From assembly GCA_023634235.1 (NCBI GenBank), contig JAMKCF010000011.1:7421218-7485217 (forward strand): a stretch of 64,000 nucleotides of DNA. Reading direction: 5' to 3'. Positions 10,901 through 23,425 of this stretch are shown here, in pieces. The position numbers were made by a program, and so were the translations under genes. How positions within the stretch are numbered: the first letter of the stretch is position 1; each line of letters starts with the position of its first letter. The DNA comes from Pisaster brevispinus (Eukaryota; Echinodermata; Asteroidea; Forcipulatida; Asteriidae). The notes beneath the pieces were generated by a model that worked only from the letters and a program-made list of their open reading frames with translations, made no database searches and was not told the origin of the DNA.

Positions 10901-13900
10901 AAGTTGTAGTTTTGTCCATGTTCACCCTCCATACCCAAGCTTACCATCATTGGAAAGAGAGAGATCGGATCTTTCCAATGGGGCTAAAATAAAATAAGGT
11001 TGCTATTATGCAATCTCTTTAAATTGGAATAGGAAGATCCGAAGTGCTAAACACCTACGGAGCGCCATATGGTTGTGTACAAAAAAGTGTTTGAGATTAC
11101 AGATTGCACTGAGGAAAGAAAGACCAAGAACTTTGACATTTATTGGACCAATCTCAATGAGTTTTAAATTATATGAAAGGGAATTCAATAAGGAAGAACT
11201 TTTTTATTACTTATTTTGCTGTAAAACAATATATTCAAGGAGATAATGGAGTTTGTAAAAATGGCCTTTGAACGAAAGCTTTCTGTTGTGTAAGAATGTG
11301 TGCTTCACGCTTGAGTGGTCAAACAATGTGGTCACCAGCGGTTGTTTATGTCCAAACAATTCGGTAAGGAATAGGTTAATTAAAACAAGACCATCGAATT
11401 TGCTATCACAGGTTGTTGAACGGTGTGTTATCCAATACAAGAGGGTAGAAATTAAGTCACAACTTGAATGTATTTGACCTGTAAAACAGCACCGAAGGAA
11501 TCAGTTTAGACTACAATTCTTGCATTGAGAAAAGCCAAACAAAACTACTAAGAGGAGCTGGTGCGTTGTGCTTGCCCGATTCAATACGCTTTGGGTGGCA
11601 TTTGTACGTTATATATGGACCCTTTTGACTAAATAATACAACTTCAAGCAAACATTAATTTGGTTTTACCCTTACACCGATGTGTCTTTATCCCGATGCA
11701 AATATAAACATATATTAAAAGCAAACATTGTTTCTTAGATGAGCCCACATTTGTCTCTTTGTAGAGTTTATACAACTTTACTTGACACCATAAAAAAAAA
11801 ACCTCACACGCTTACACCATCGGGAGGTTTTCAACTGTCCGTTTTACATTAGAGTGTTATACACTTAAGTGGAGAACACCATCACCTTCAATTGGCCCAA
11901 AATCATTAGAAGTAGATCCTTTTGACCAAATATACGGAGCTCGGAAAGGGACAGTGGAAGAAAAAACTATGCATGGACTAATTCGTTCGCACGATTTAGT
12001 AATCCGTTCGAACGAATTAGTGACCTGTTCGCACGGTTTAATAATCCGCACGGTTAAGTGATCCGCGCGAACGAATTTTGCACGGTTTAGCCAAGGCATG
12101 GAATGGCGCTGCACGCATGTGTGCCCTCAACTAACAACAATAACACTGCTTCAAGATGGCGGAAGGTAGCGACGCAAGTAGTTATGATGTATCTGATGAT
12201 GACCGTGTTGGTAAGTTTGTCGATCTTCATCGGTATGATTGGGTAAAGATGCAATGTTACGGAATTGTTTTCGATATATATCTATATTTTTTATTGAAGA
12301 ACTTCCGGTTTCGACCAGAAGTAAAGATCAAATGGGATCGCACCCTAAAGAGAGATTGAAGAATCGTCAAAGGGCTTTCGGATGATGTATTGAATATTAA
12401 TGTAAAACTTTTGCTTAATAACATATACTTTTAACAATGTATTTATTTTCAACGTCCGATTTCGACCGGAAGTAAAGGTCACACGGGGTCACACTTTGTG
12501 TTAGATTTGTACAATGAATCAAGAGTATTCAAATTGTACAATGATATTGTATGTATCATTTATGTTTTTCAAGATATGAGCTTTTGAAATAGTTAATTTT
12601 ATAATTTTTGTAAATATTGGTGTTATGACGCAATTTTTGCAAAAACCAACGCTCGTACAGACGTCATGACGTCTGTACGAGCGTTGGTTTTTGGAAAAAT
12701 TGCGAGAGGTGGTTCAATGAGAAGAAGTAGACGTGGGGAAAAAATGAAACAAAAACAGTCCAATAACAATAGGTTTTCGGCTGTTGGCCGAACACCTAAA
12801 AAAACCCACTCACCCCTTTATGCGGTTCCGTTGCCGTGTTAAACGTTGCAATCTTTGTCCATCCGAACTGGCGTACTATCCCAGCTTGAGCAGCCCCGAA
12901 GGCGGCTGATGAGGTGAGCATTCGGTACACATGGGGGTATTTTACTCGGTCAGTCAGAACGGGGGTAGACGCTCCTGGGGACATCTGATATAAACATTTG
13001 TGACTTTCCCCACTTTCATTCTTCATTTCAATTAGGGTCTCCAAGGTCAAATTAAGTTTTGTGATGCTCGAATTTCCAACAGAGAGGCTCCTTGTGAAAG
13101 TGAAACATTTACTTGTCTCTAACCTCACGTTAAAATGGTGTCATTTCTTTCAGAATGTAATTTTTAACATTATGACATAGGATGTCAACAACAAATGGGT
13201 CCGTTGCGCCAGTCATGAGGTCAAATTCGATTCCTTTTTGATTAAATACCATCAAAACTGAAATATGACGTCAATGGATGCTTTAGTGGGGTGTATCAAA
13301 TAATTATAATGGAAATTTACACCATTTTAATGAGAGGTTTTATAACAGAGACTTTTTATTCCTCCCCTTTCCAGTTTTAAAAAGGATTCTATGTAATGGA
13401 AAATAATTGCAACACACAAACTTCGAGTCCCTCGGTCTACCCTGTTTGGTTTGCTACATCAGAAAGGTGAATGCGATGCACATTTGTTTTTAACGAAGGT
13501 CTGACAAGTTGCCCTCGTTTGTATGAACGACGAAACTAGTTTTTTAACTCATATACCTTTGCCTTCCACTCTATGATGTTATTTGGTCCCCCATCAGCTC
13601 TTTCACTCTATCGGGGGACTTTCAAATGGGGTGTCTCTGTTTGTTTGTATTTCCCAACCCTGATCTCAGCCCCCGACCACAAAACCCACAATTCTACAGA
13701 GACCTTGAGATTTCACAAGTGAAAAACAAGTAATTTCTCCCTTTAATCGTATTAAATTTGCCACGATGAATATTATTTACCTCAGTGATGTTCCATTGTC
13801 CAATGACTTCAGCTAGCACAGTCGTGATCGATGAGAACAGCGGACCAAATATTGCGACCTTAACCGGCGGGGTGTAGATGAACTTATACAGCATATTGAG

Positions 13901-16900
13901 GGTGAGGGGCAGGTTATGCTGAAACATATTAAAACAAAACAAAAATAGATTTAAGACTTCTGGTCAAAGAGGATTTTGGAGGCCAAATGGAATGAAAGTT
14001 ACCATTAACAAATTACGAAGTTTACGGGATCAGCCGTGGACAACGGAGATGATGTAAAAAATGCCATGCAAAACAGTATCATATTGGCCCGGACGTAGCC
14101 GTAGCGTCTGGGTCCACTGTCACGGCTGTGCTTACCGCGGAGTTCTGCGCTTAGAGCCCTGTAAAATACATAATGCTATGGGATGTAAGCGCAGAATTTC
14201 GCGGTAAAGCAGAGCCTTGAAGTTGGGGCCTTGATCTGACGTTTGACGCCGAGTCTCGTGATTAGACTATGCAAGTCTCGCGAGTACTGAAGACGAGAGG
14301 GGGAAAACGGACGACTATACCATACTACGAATTTAATTTGCTATGATTACATTTAAACAATTTTATTTACAAATACATTGTTAAAATTTACAATGAAACA
14401 AAATAAAACTTGGGACGAGGACGCTTATATTTCAGAAACCCCATGTGCCAATCACACCCGGACTTGTGCGGCAACCATTCGGCAGTGTCCAAATAAAGGC
14501 TTTGGTAGTGATTTTACGGCCGGAACGCCAACAAATCCTATATTCTTCAACGTTGTCGTAGCAGTCAACAGCCATAGCCATAGCCGTAGCCGTAGCCGTA
14601 GCCGTAGCCGTAGCCGTAGGCACTTGATTCGGACATGGCTCTACTTTGGTTCAAACGTAACATGAATGCCAGTTGTCTTCTGTGTACAGTACGGATAACG
14701 CCATATATACTGACTGTTGGATCCAGAACCTGCTTGTTGCCTGCCGCGCTTACCTTTGATTTATTAATTATAATAAGATAGAGAGACCGCCTAATATCAC
14801 AAGACCATAGGACGGCCACTTCAAGGTGAGGGCTACACTAAAATAACTGATTTAGGCTATCGACCCAAATCAACTGCCACCAGGGGTACGATGCCACTCA
14901 CTCCTGGGGGCTGAAACAGGCTCACCCCCTTCACAACGGTCCGTAAAGATGTAGGCATGGGTATCATCCACTAGGAGCCTGGCGGGGAGCAGAATGCACT
15001 ACCTTCTCAACTTTTTACGACGCAATTAATGTTTATTTATGAAATTAACTTTCTTCTTTGCGAACTCTTGTACACGTAAAGTTTGAGGTACAAGCTAATA
15101 AACGGAATTTGGCCTGGAATTTGGCAAACATTCAGAGTATATGTCCTGAGAAAGATAGTTAGCTATAGTCCTTTGTAGAAACAAATGTAGATAGAATAAT
15201 AGGCAATGCAGCCATTTTGAAGATTCTTAAATTGCTTGTTATTCTATTTTATTTTTTCAAAGGACAAACTGCGATGGCCTTGTAGCCAAATATTATTCTC
15301 ATAGCATACTCTGACAGTGTGCCAAATTCCAGGTTTGCTCCACCAAAGGCACAATCCCAACACACACCTTCCGTACCACAGCGAACAAATTCACTGCCAA
15401 ATGCCAAATGCCGAATGCCAAATGCCCAAATGCCAAATGCCCAATGCCAAGTGACACGTGCAAAATTATACCATTAATCTGGAAAACGTGTTCTCGAAGC
15501 CGGATTACAATTTATTCTAGAGTTCTGACCTTCACGGGACTATTTTCAGTATTAATATTGTTTTGACCCTGTTTTTCAGTTAATTAAGCGCATAACAGGG
15601 TCACAAATATTAATCTTCCAACTTAATTGCATTAGAACGCAACAATGTAGGTGCTTTTACATTTGTTTAACGATTAAGAGAGGTTACAATATTAATGTTT
15701 GACATGTTTTTCATTTCCCCCTTTTTTATTCGATCACGACCATGACCAACGCCTGAAACAGACACACATTATTAAATTGTTGGGGAAAAAACCCCGAACC
15801 AAAACCTGGCCGAACTCATTTCATTGGAACGTTGTCCTCCTACAGTTTTCGACAGTGTCGGTCGTGTGGTTCCGGTCATTTTCTTTTCGCAAACACGAAA
15901 TCAAAGGAAGACGCTCGAAAGAATGAACTAATTGCACGCAAGAATCGGTTTGATAAAGGTTACCGATTACCGGTTAAATAAACATTTCCGTTACGTGTTA
16001 AAGTTTGACTCATCAGTTAATTTCCGGAGAAGTTTTTTTTCTTTCAAAATTGACTATTATATGTCATTCTTTATTAATGCGTGCCAGAGTGGGATGTCTC
16101 AAACCTGTTTACCATTTTTTTTCGCGGAGGTATAGAAAGGTTCACAAGTTTAGCGTTTGCTTCTCATTTCTATAAACCCTCATAGTCCCTGAACAGCTCA
16201 AAGCAGCTGATAAGGTTGTGGTGCAGTTTGCAAGACACTTCAACTCAATTCAATAATGTTATTAGTCATGCTAAATAGAGCATGAAATTCCTTTTCCTGG
16301 TGTGAAAATTATGTATAAAAATACTTTTTACTGCAAGTGTGCAGCGTGTCCAAATGAGGTTTAAAAAAAACCTCATTTAGACACACCACACACTTGCAGT
16401 AAATTAAATGAGCCACACACAGCTCAAAATGCGAACTGCAAAAGTCTTCTTTTTTCCGTTCCATATCATTTTATGTTTTTCAGTCAAGAGAATTTCGAGT
16501 TGTCACTTAAATTAATCTGCCCAACCAATACTGTACAAAGATTTATAACAATGGCCTCTCATACAACATGGTGGTTTTTATTTAACTCGGTCGTGCAAAT
16601 AAACGGCTCGATAACCAATGTCTTGGATAATGTCTCGGATAGGTGGTAACAAAGTTGGACTATAACTTAAGCCCATTATTTTGATTCTTTTTGTTTAGTT
16701 GAACCCGTCCATACGCCACTTGTGTTTATATAGACATTTCAATGTTTCACATTTCAAAAAAAGAAAAGTCGACGCCATGCCCACTATCATCTCTTTCAGT
16801 AATGCTCGTGTGGACATCTTTTTCAAAGGCTCAGTGCAGTAAAGCATCGCTGCATTGACTTTGTTCGGTTGTGTGGGATTAGTACCGTAACGGTTAACAA

Positions 16901-19900
16901 TAAAGCAATCGCCACTAGATAATGTGCCGTAAAAAGCAGACTCACTGCCCATAAAACACTTCGAATAGAATGATGTCCCCAATGACACGTTCGTATGTAA
17001 TGACGGGGAACAAGAGCTCTAAACCTTTTAGCTTATTTGAAGGCAAAAACTGTGCGCGTAAGTGGCGAAGCTAGGGTTTGTGTGCTCTTCATATTCTTTA
17101 TCATTGAAAAGCAATATGTTGAGATGTTGATAAAAATCCAAGACCCACAAGTACAGCGTGCCCCCGCCCCCCAAGGAAATAAAATAAAATAAAACAAAAT
17201 AAATAAAATAAAATAATTACTTAATTAATAAATAGATACAAATATCAATGTACAAGTCTACAATAAATTACCAAGTGTCCATGTAAATATCAGTAAAAAG
17301 AGACGAACCAAATAAAAAAAACCAAATGGGGTTAAGAAATATCAAAACTAAGGGGATAGCAATGAGTGAAGGCGTGTTGGACTGTGTAATTGTTTCCTGT
17401 CCAAAATGACCATGATTCTTGAGTTTATCTATAAAACTACCAAAGTTTTAAAAAAACTTCCCCTTACAAAAAAACTTCATCACCTTTTCATTTTTTTGTT
17501 TAAACGTAGCACGTCTTTCTACTTTTCTTGTTTACCGTTACAATTTCCAACCGACCCTTCAGGTTGTTTGGCTCCTTATGTCTAAAAGGGTTGGGGGGGG
17601 GGGGTAGTCCAGCTTTGTCGGAAGACCATAATGAAGAATTAAAAGTAAGTTTATATCAAACTACTTAACCCAGAATGCACCCGAGCATTATAATTTTTTT
17701 ACTTAATGTTTACGATGTAAACCATCTTGTGAAAAGCCATGACGTCACTGTTGGATGATAGTTTCATCAAACTTTAACGTAATTGTCATAATGGCAAGAC
17801 GCAATTGAATCAATGCATTTATAATGTTAGCAACAAAGGCCCCAAAATGGTTCACAAATGACCACGGGAAAAAAGAGAGGAAATTACACACTTCTTGAAA
17901 ATGTCGTCAAAGAAAGTGTAGCATTGTGTCTCGCTAATATATAACATCCTGTTAAAAGCCTCAATTTCAGTGTTGGGTGATTTTAATCAAACTATTGAAT
18001 ATAATTTCAGGTAATGGCGAGACGCGTTTAAAATCAGTTTATCAAGATGATAGCATTACGGTGCACTAATGGCAACGGGGAAAAAATAAACTGCACACTT
18101 CTTCAAAGTTTCAACAAAGAAAATATAGTATTGAGTCTCTCGACCCTTTTGTGTCTCAGTTTCTTATTTCAGTTTAGGGAAATAAGTGCGTCCCTCGTTT
18201 TTTTGGTCTGTTTCCATTCCTTTATACGTCCGTTCTTCAGTCGTGGGAATTTCTATCGTCATGGGAACCAGTTAAACGTTTTTAAATTGAAATTAAATTA
18301 AAATCCAAATTAATGTCATTTTAATATAGTACTGCAGACGCCGGACTCTTTTCTATTTTAAAATCGTACAAATTGGTCAATTGATAAAACGTCTGAAAAA
18401 AAAAAAAAAAAGTATTTATAAAACGCAGTAAAGACAAGCAAGAAGAAGTTGAAAACCGATGAGGAAGGGAAGGGGAAATGTATACGAAGCAAACTTACAG
18501 TATCTCCACAGAGTATAAACTGACTGGGTTAATTTCCCTTGTGGTTTATAACTTATATTTGACAATGAAAATGTATTTGGTTTAACCTCCACGTCGGAAT
18601 ATCTTTAAAATGTTACAACAGCGTCAGACTCGATATTTACGAAATGTTATTTGTCTTTGGAATAAGAAATTGCTAATCGGAAACCAATCATAGCGCATGG
18701 CTTAACTTTCTCTTGCAATAATATTGATTTCCTCCCTCTTGCAAGCTGTAATCACTTTGTATAGGCAGAAATTTAGTTAAACATTACACACGTGCGGAAT
18801 TTCTTATTAAAATACCACATCTGCAGCGTAACTTCTCTTGCGTTTATCTTCTTCTTGTGCATGATATATGCAGAGTCGACAGTTCTAGGTCAAGGGTAGA
18901 CACCCAGGCCATGGATGGCTTTGATGCCACCACAAATTGCCTAAAGGTAGACAGTCACTCACGACGTGAAGGACGGTATGTGTGTCCACGTGACTGGCAT
19001 AGACACATTGTAATCAGTAACATATCGAAAAAGAAGAAGAAGAAGAAGAAAACAGAAAAAAGCCGGCCACAAAGCCTGGACTGCCTGCAGGCAGAAATTT
19101 GTACAATGGAATTTTAAGAGGGGTTCCAAGGTCAAGTTCGGTTTTGTGATCCACTAAAAGGGAAAAGGAAATTACAACTAAAATGCTGTAAAATGCCACT
19201 ATAGTTTAATACCCTTCAAATGCAATTTTTGTCGAAGTGAAAAAACGACGTCACATTTCAAATATACCGTCTGTATTTTTCATTCCTAAATGTTGATGAT
19301 ATCAAATCAAAACGGCATTGATTTGACCTTTTGACTAGAGCAACAATTTCTCTTTGAAATGTACAGACCCATTTTTTTTATTTTTTTTTTGCTTGCCGAT
19401 GACGTGATGTTTCAAAATTTCACCTGGAAGGGTATCGAATTAAAAATGGCATTATTGTGAGATTACAGACTCATTGTCAATTTCTCTTTAATACATTTAT
19501 GAGGACTCTATCTATAAGAAGATGAGTGCATCACAAAACCTAATTTGTCCTCACTAAATCGTATATTTTATGGAGATTGCACTGTCTTACTTTTATCACC
19601 GTTTGATATGAAAGAAAAAGGGGGCACATCTCAACTTGGTCATCTGTAACTCTCGAATTGATGTGGACATTGCGATATAAAATATCAATGTCTAGTCATC
19701 TCGCTTGCCAGAATAGACCCAGAAATAGAGCTTACGAGGCCCAGAAATAGAAATGAACATGGCTTCTCTTTTTGTGTTAACAAAGGCTATATGGTCTATT
19801 TCAAGAATCAATTCACAGACTTCATTTCATGTTCTTGTTCTGGTATACGTTTATAGGCTACCGTACATTATTACAGTCTGCCTCAATAATTGTTCTTCAA

Positions 19901-22558
19901 GGTCGTCTTCTCCCTATCAAAAATGAAATAAAGTAATATCATCCACAATAGCTTTATCAAATTCGTTGAGCTTTTTGTTCCCGCATTCAAGATTATATTT
20001 TAGCTCATGGAAACTTTTGAAGGCGACGGCGACATATCCTTACTGTGTGTTTTTTTTAACTGAGAATGCGCTACAAATAATTTGTAAAACATGTTTTGTT
20101 AACTAGGCCTACTGCCAAACACCAAGAAAAAGCAACGAAAATCTGAGACCAGAAAACAAAGACATGTCGTTCCACTAATTACAAATCTTTTTAACCAGCC
20201 CGCTTGAACCACTAATGTAACATTCATTTATATCCTGACCTTTGACTCCCTCTGTGATATAGCAAAGCATTGCTTATGTGGGTGGGTCGAAATAGACACG
20301 TGACCTTCGATAAATGGATGGTTGCAACGAGAGCCCCTTGTGGGCGCCATCATTTCCTTTATTCGCTATACGTTAATACGGATTCACAATCCGTTATTAC
20401 GGAAATAAAATTCGTTATTACGGATTCAAAGTGCGTTATTACGGATTCGCAAAAGTGAATCCGTGATAACAGTTTGTGAATCAGTAAAAACGGATTATTA
20501 CATATATGTATATATCCACAAGTGAGTGTCGTTAGCATACAAATGCAACATGTTAAGTATGAGCATATCAGCTAGTCTTTCGGGTTAAAAGTAAGGACAA
20601 TTAATATGTATGCAACAGTAAACATTACATACTGCGAGGCTGGCCACAAAAGGTTTCAGTACTACTTCAATTTGCCCAGATGATAGGAATTAAGCAGACA
20701 AAGATGTAAAGCAATGGTGCAAGAATTTGGGCAATTGGACACATTTCTTTTTTTCTAATTATTACAATTTACGTGTTATGACCAAACCAGTCACGATACA
20801 AACTGTGATTCTACACCTTTTGCCCAGGAGACTCCAGATCACCAAAAAGCATTGACAAGGACAGCGAGATATCCGCAGCAGCCAAACGGTTCTTCTTTTT
20901 CGAGACGGCATTTTTTCGTACACAGGTGCACGATAAGAGGACATGCGGTTCCTTTTGGATATTTACTGGTATAATGTCTTTATGGGTCTTGAGGCATTGC
21001 GTGGTGAGGTATCAATAACTCAGTTCCCGGTAACACCACGTCTATATAAAACAGGTTATAGTCGACACGTCGAGACCAATTATTAAGAGCGCTCTCCAAG
21101 GCAATGAAGTTAACACCAAGAAGTCCCAAGGACCCATTATCACGCGAAGTCCCGGCCGATTTCCTACCTCCCAAGGAAGTTTTTTTTTTAATAAGTAGGG
21201 CAGTTCTTTTCAGAACTAAGTAGTCTCCCGAGTAAGGAAATGTATTCCGCAGCATAGACTAATTAGCAAGAAAATAAAAATCTACACAAATTGAATATGT
21301 CTTTGATATGGATGCAATGATGACGCTATCGACGTTTATTTGCAAAATGGTACATTTTCGGCCGTTTTAAAAGGGTTGTTTGTTTGCTTCGGGTTTATTA
21401 ACTTCCCTTAACTCAGCCCTGAAAATGTCGCTGTCTTTTGTAGTCATAATACAAATTCCCCCTCCGTTTCTTTTTATTGTACATGTATTTATCTTTTTAG
21501 TTGTATTTATATTTGTACTTTAATGTGTTAATTCATTTATTGGGCTCTTCCTGTCAGCTGTGTCCTTTGTGCGCATGTCACGCTGGCGAATAATTGTCTT
21601 GCAATCAGTCAATAAAGCACATAATGCATGGATCACATGTTTCGTAGTCCTATTGTTCTAAACACGAACACTTAAACAGTTTAAACGAAGCGGCAAGGCG
21701 AACATTTAATGGTTCAGAGGAGTTGATTTACTTTTGCCTAAACAATGAAATTTCCATTTTTATGCTGGGTAACTTTTTTTGCCATAATAAACGGCGTATG
21801 GTTCCCAAAGATCCCAAAGCTTCCCAAAGATCCCAAGAAGTAAGATTTTGTTATGCTAATAATGGTTTGATAGTAAAATAACATTATTTGCCAGGAATTA
21901 AACAACAGAAGAAACACAGTGGCTTCCGACCCCCCTCCCCCCAAAAATAATAATAATGCAAAAAAAGAAGAAAAAGCAAAAAAAGCAAACACATATACAA
22001 ATGAATGTATTTGCATTACCTTTACAGAATTAGCCCATAGTCCCAAAGACATCTTTTCCCATGCCTATACATGCAGAATATTCTTTTTCTTTGTCAGAAA
22101 ATCTATGACATTTTCACTCTCAGTTCTTGAGGCACAATTTTGCACATTAATTGCTCATGCGCATTGTCCGGTAAAACTTTCGTAAACGTCCTTCTTTCGG
22201 GAAGACGACGTATTACTTACAATATTTTTATGGGTTTTTCATGCATTGTTATTAGAAGAAAAAAAAGTGTTGCATTTTGAAAAGAGAAGCATGATATAAA
22301 TGTAGATTTGAATCGAATACTTACCTGAGTATCCGTCCAATTCACTATGAGTTCGTAATCCGGCAGGACATCGCTCCTGTTATTGATATCATCGACGGCC
22401 AGTTTGCATCCGGCGAAAGCTGTGGGTCCAAAGTCCGGGGAGGACCCCTTCGTCAGCGGGAGAAGTCCACCGATGTGAAGTGGTCTGCGACCCGGTGTGG
22501 CGGCCGCATGCTTTCCCGCAAAGCCCGCTACCAAGACGAAGATCAAGACACTTTTCAT
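4904..22558 (-). CDS. GABA-B-receptor-like class C GPCR, gene A (ectodomain exons only)
   Basis: Eight exons (minus strand): 22325-22558, 13781-13918, 12814-12984, 10370-10471, 9272-9337, 7089-7277, 6296-6526, 4904-4967. All junctions are GT-AG and the frame is continuous over 398 codons. Residues 1-20 are a signal peptide; the rest is the Venus-flytrap ligand-binding domain, with family landmarks NNRSDVLPDYEL, VAIFGPLFSSITTVLAE, ARKVFC, YVWMIPGYY and MGYDGIWALALAM. The first junction follows DTQ, as in gene B. Exon 8 ends in phase 1, so the transcript must continue, but no exon matching gene B exons 9-16 (stalk and seven helices) is visible to the left. Either they lie beyond base 1 with the THAP gene inside an intron, or the gene is truncated. 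GABA-contact positions of vertebrate GABA-B1 are mostly not kept, so the ligand is unknown. Confidence 0.85.
5756..6128. repeat. 31-bp tandem repeat
   Basis: About 12 copies of a 31-bp unit (GTTCGTCGGACGTTATG followed by GGTTGGACGTAATG) lie in intron 7 of gene A. The central copies are nearly identical and the outer ones diverge. The unit is built from two related halves, 17 and 14 bp, both containing GGACGT. Confidence 0.9.
6930..6972. repeat. Perfect short hairpin
   Basis: Arms of 19 bp (GAGTAAACAAAAATATACA and its exact complement) surround a 5-base loop. It lies in intron 6 of gene A and has no coding content. Confidence 0.85.
7670..7860. repeat. 66-bp tandem duplication with degraded third copy
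   Basis: Two 66-bp units start with AATCTATTTTGAACCAC at 7670 and 7736; a partial, more diverged copy follows. Within each unit the motif AAGTTGAAAAACTTACAG recurs. Its length is divisible by three, which keeps a plus-strand frame open, but nothing suggests translation. Confidence 0.75.
7990..8140 (-). mobile_element. SINE tail fragment
   Basis: The plus strand shows the same order of blocks as the SINE at 45700-45958 (GCAGCC near the left end, then ACCGGGGCAAA, then AAGTGCACTGTGTT, then ACGGGACCAAC). The tRNA head is missing. It lies in intron 5 of gene A. Confidence 0.55.
8470..8593. mobile_element. Foldback MITE (GGCCGTGTCCG family), copy 2
   Basis: It begins GGCCGTGTCCGAAATGCGG and ends with a diverged complement; the inner GGCTACAG/GTAGCC blocks match copy 1 at 4000-4128. 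Arms are less perfect than in copy 1, so this insertion looks older. Confidence 0.7.
9527..9598. repeat. Hairpin with 23-bp arms
   Basis: Arms 9527-9549 and 9576-9598 (AATGTACGTGCACCGTCGACTCG versus its complement) match at 22 of 23 positions around a 26-base GC-rich loop. Probably a small foldback element in intron 4 of gene A. Confidence 0.8.
12156..12210 (+). other. Candidate antisense first exon or repeat-borne start
   Basis: On the strand opposite gene A, an ATG in the context CAAGATGGCGGAAG opens a short acidic frame (MAEGSDASSYDVSDDD) that meets a perfect donor GTAAGT at 12211. The start context resembles a YY1 plus ETS site, common at housekeeping promoters. No partner exon is identifiable, and the sequence just downstream (12300-12500) is a repeat also seen near 40960-41160, so this may be part of a repeat. 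Confidence 0.2.
12629..12704. repeat. 76-bp zero-loop palindrome
   Basis: Two 38-bp arms meet without a spacer between 12666 and 12667 and match at 37 of 38 positions. The centre reads GACGTCATGACGTC. It sits about 110 bp downstream of exon 3 of gene A and could extrude as a cruciform. Confidence 0.9.
14130..14210. repeat. Inverted repeat with ~24-bp arms
   Basis: Left arm 14130-14153 (GCTTACCGCGGAGTTCTGCG...) and right arm 14186-14210 are complementary with a few mismatches around a 32-base spacer. It lies in intron 1 of gene A. Confidence 0.75.
14570..14640. repeat. AGCCGT hexamer array next to MITE end
   Basis: About seven to eight AGCCGT/AGCCAT units (14570-14619) are followed by ATTCGGACATGGC, a diverged terminus of the GGCCGTGTCCG MITE. 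This hexamer is the same motif found inside that MITE, so the array probably expanded from an inserted copy. Confidence 0.7.
15398..15450. repeat. CAAATGC short tandem repeat
   Basis: Six to seven imperfect copies of a 7-8 bp unit (CCAAATGC) lie in intron 1 of gene A. Confidence 0.75.
16328..16402. repeat. Hairpin with ~33-bp arms
   Basis: The block starting TTACTGCAAGTGTG and containing AAATGAGGTTT is followed, across an A-rich loop, by its near complement ending CACTTGCAGTAA. Foldback element in intron 1 of gene A. Confidence 0.8.
19118..19570. repeat. Dispersed repeat, copy 1
   Basis: Blocks of this stretch reappear in the same order at 42770-43140 and 45253-45345: CAAAACGGCA, GAAATGTACAGACC, ATGTCATGTTT-like, GAGGACTCTATC and ATGAGTGCATCACAAAA. 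It is non-coding. It lies in intron 1 of gene A. The other copy is split by the Penelope-like element. Confidence 0.55.
20370..20498. repeat. CGTTATTACGGATTC repeat cluster
   Basis: Three to four direct copies of CGTTATTACGGATTC are followed by inverted copies (GAATCCGTGATAAC, GAATCAGTAAAAACGG), so the cluster can fold on itself. Non-coding, intron 1 of gene A. Confidence 0.7.
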
Positions 22559-22618
22559 ACCGACATAACGTTCATCAACCTGTGCATACGGGAGAGTATT
22601 GATATTCCTATGGCACTG

Positions 22619-22625
22619 TTTTATA
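22619..22625 (-). promoter_or_regulatory. TATA box of gene A
   Basis: TATAAAA on the minus strand lies about 60 bp before the start codon at 22558. Gene B has a comparable TATA box at a similar distance, which supports both start codons. Confidence 0.55.
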
Positions 22626-23000
22626 TCACTGCATAGCGGACGTTTAAAAACAGTTTCTTGGATACTTCCATTACCAGCAGGGGGGGGGGGTCCACATTTT
22701 GCCGTCGTTCAAGATACAATCACACAATAGCCTAAAAGGGTAGCTACCAAAAAGCACAAGTTGATTTTATCCTCGGTCAAAGTTTCTTTTCAAAATAAAC
22801 GACTAAAATAAACGGCGAAAACAAAACCTGTGTGAAGTTTCTAAGTAGATCTACCTGAGATTACCCATTCAAGCAATGGATGATCCCCAAAACCACACCC
22901 CATAACAAGCATCAACGGAATGTCATTCTCTACCCTGTGTAGGCCATCCTTGTTTCCACGGGGAACACTGCTATAGTGAGTCCATAGCATTCCAAACTCA

Positions 23001-23180
23001 GGGGCAAGTTCGGGTAGGCGACTGGAGTGACTAGATCAAATGGAAATCTGTGCCTGTATAGCTCTCGAATTGACTAGATCGACCATGCTCCAGTGCATAC
23101 GTCGATCTAATCAATCTCCCTGTGCTCTATTGTTTCTGGCAAGTCTAGTCACTCTAGTCGCCCCCACCCGAACTTGCTCC
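23001..23180. mobile_element. Foldback element, 180 bp
   Basis: Ends GGGGCAAGTTCGGGTAGGCG and its diverged complement (terminating CCCGAACTTGCTCC) form ~35-bp inverted repeats that include GAGTGACTAGA. The interior has a further small inverted pair around GATCGACC. No coding capacity. Confidence 0.75.
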
Positions 23181-23335
23181 TAGTTGCCTCATTTGAGCAA
23201 AGGACAAAAGAGCCTGGCTTGTTGCTATGTTATTTTTACAGTTACAGTCTTGCTTGAACAATTTTGTTTTAGTTTTTTTTTGTTTTTTTTTACATTCGAA
23301 CAAACTTTTAAATATGAAACTAATGAACCTTCCAG

Positions 23336-23425
23336 ATCTAAAAACTCCCGGTTCAGAATCGATCCGGATTTCAGGTGTCAAGGGGCATGAACCATTTCCG
23401 AGCCAGGCTGATATGGTAACTGGTT
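23336..23425. mobile_element. GGGTCAGAA-family element, fragment
   Basis: AAAACTCCCGGTTCAGAATC and following GATCCGGATTTCAGG, GGGGCATGA and CCAGGCTGA match the start of the family described at 32982, 35143, 41925, 53936 and 54866. Only the left part is present. Confidence 0.55.

Noticed and set aside
16695..16988. 97-codon minus-strand frame in gene A intron 1
   Set aside because: No recognisable domain, no matching exon in gene B, no convincing splice sites at a useful phase.
20762..21255. Minus-strand frames of 60 and 91 codons, with a Cys-rich stretch readable in another frame
   Set aside because: A faint resemblance to a Cys-rich extracellular domain depends on mixing frames; no splice sites or domain signature support a gene.
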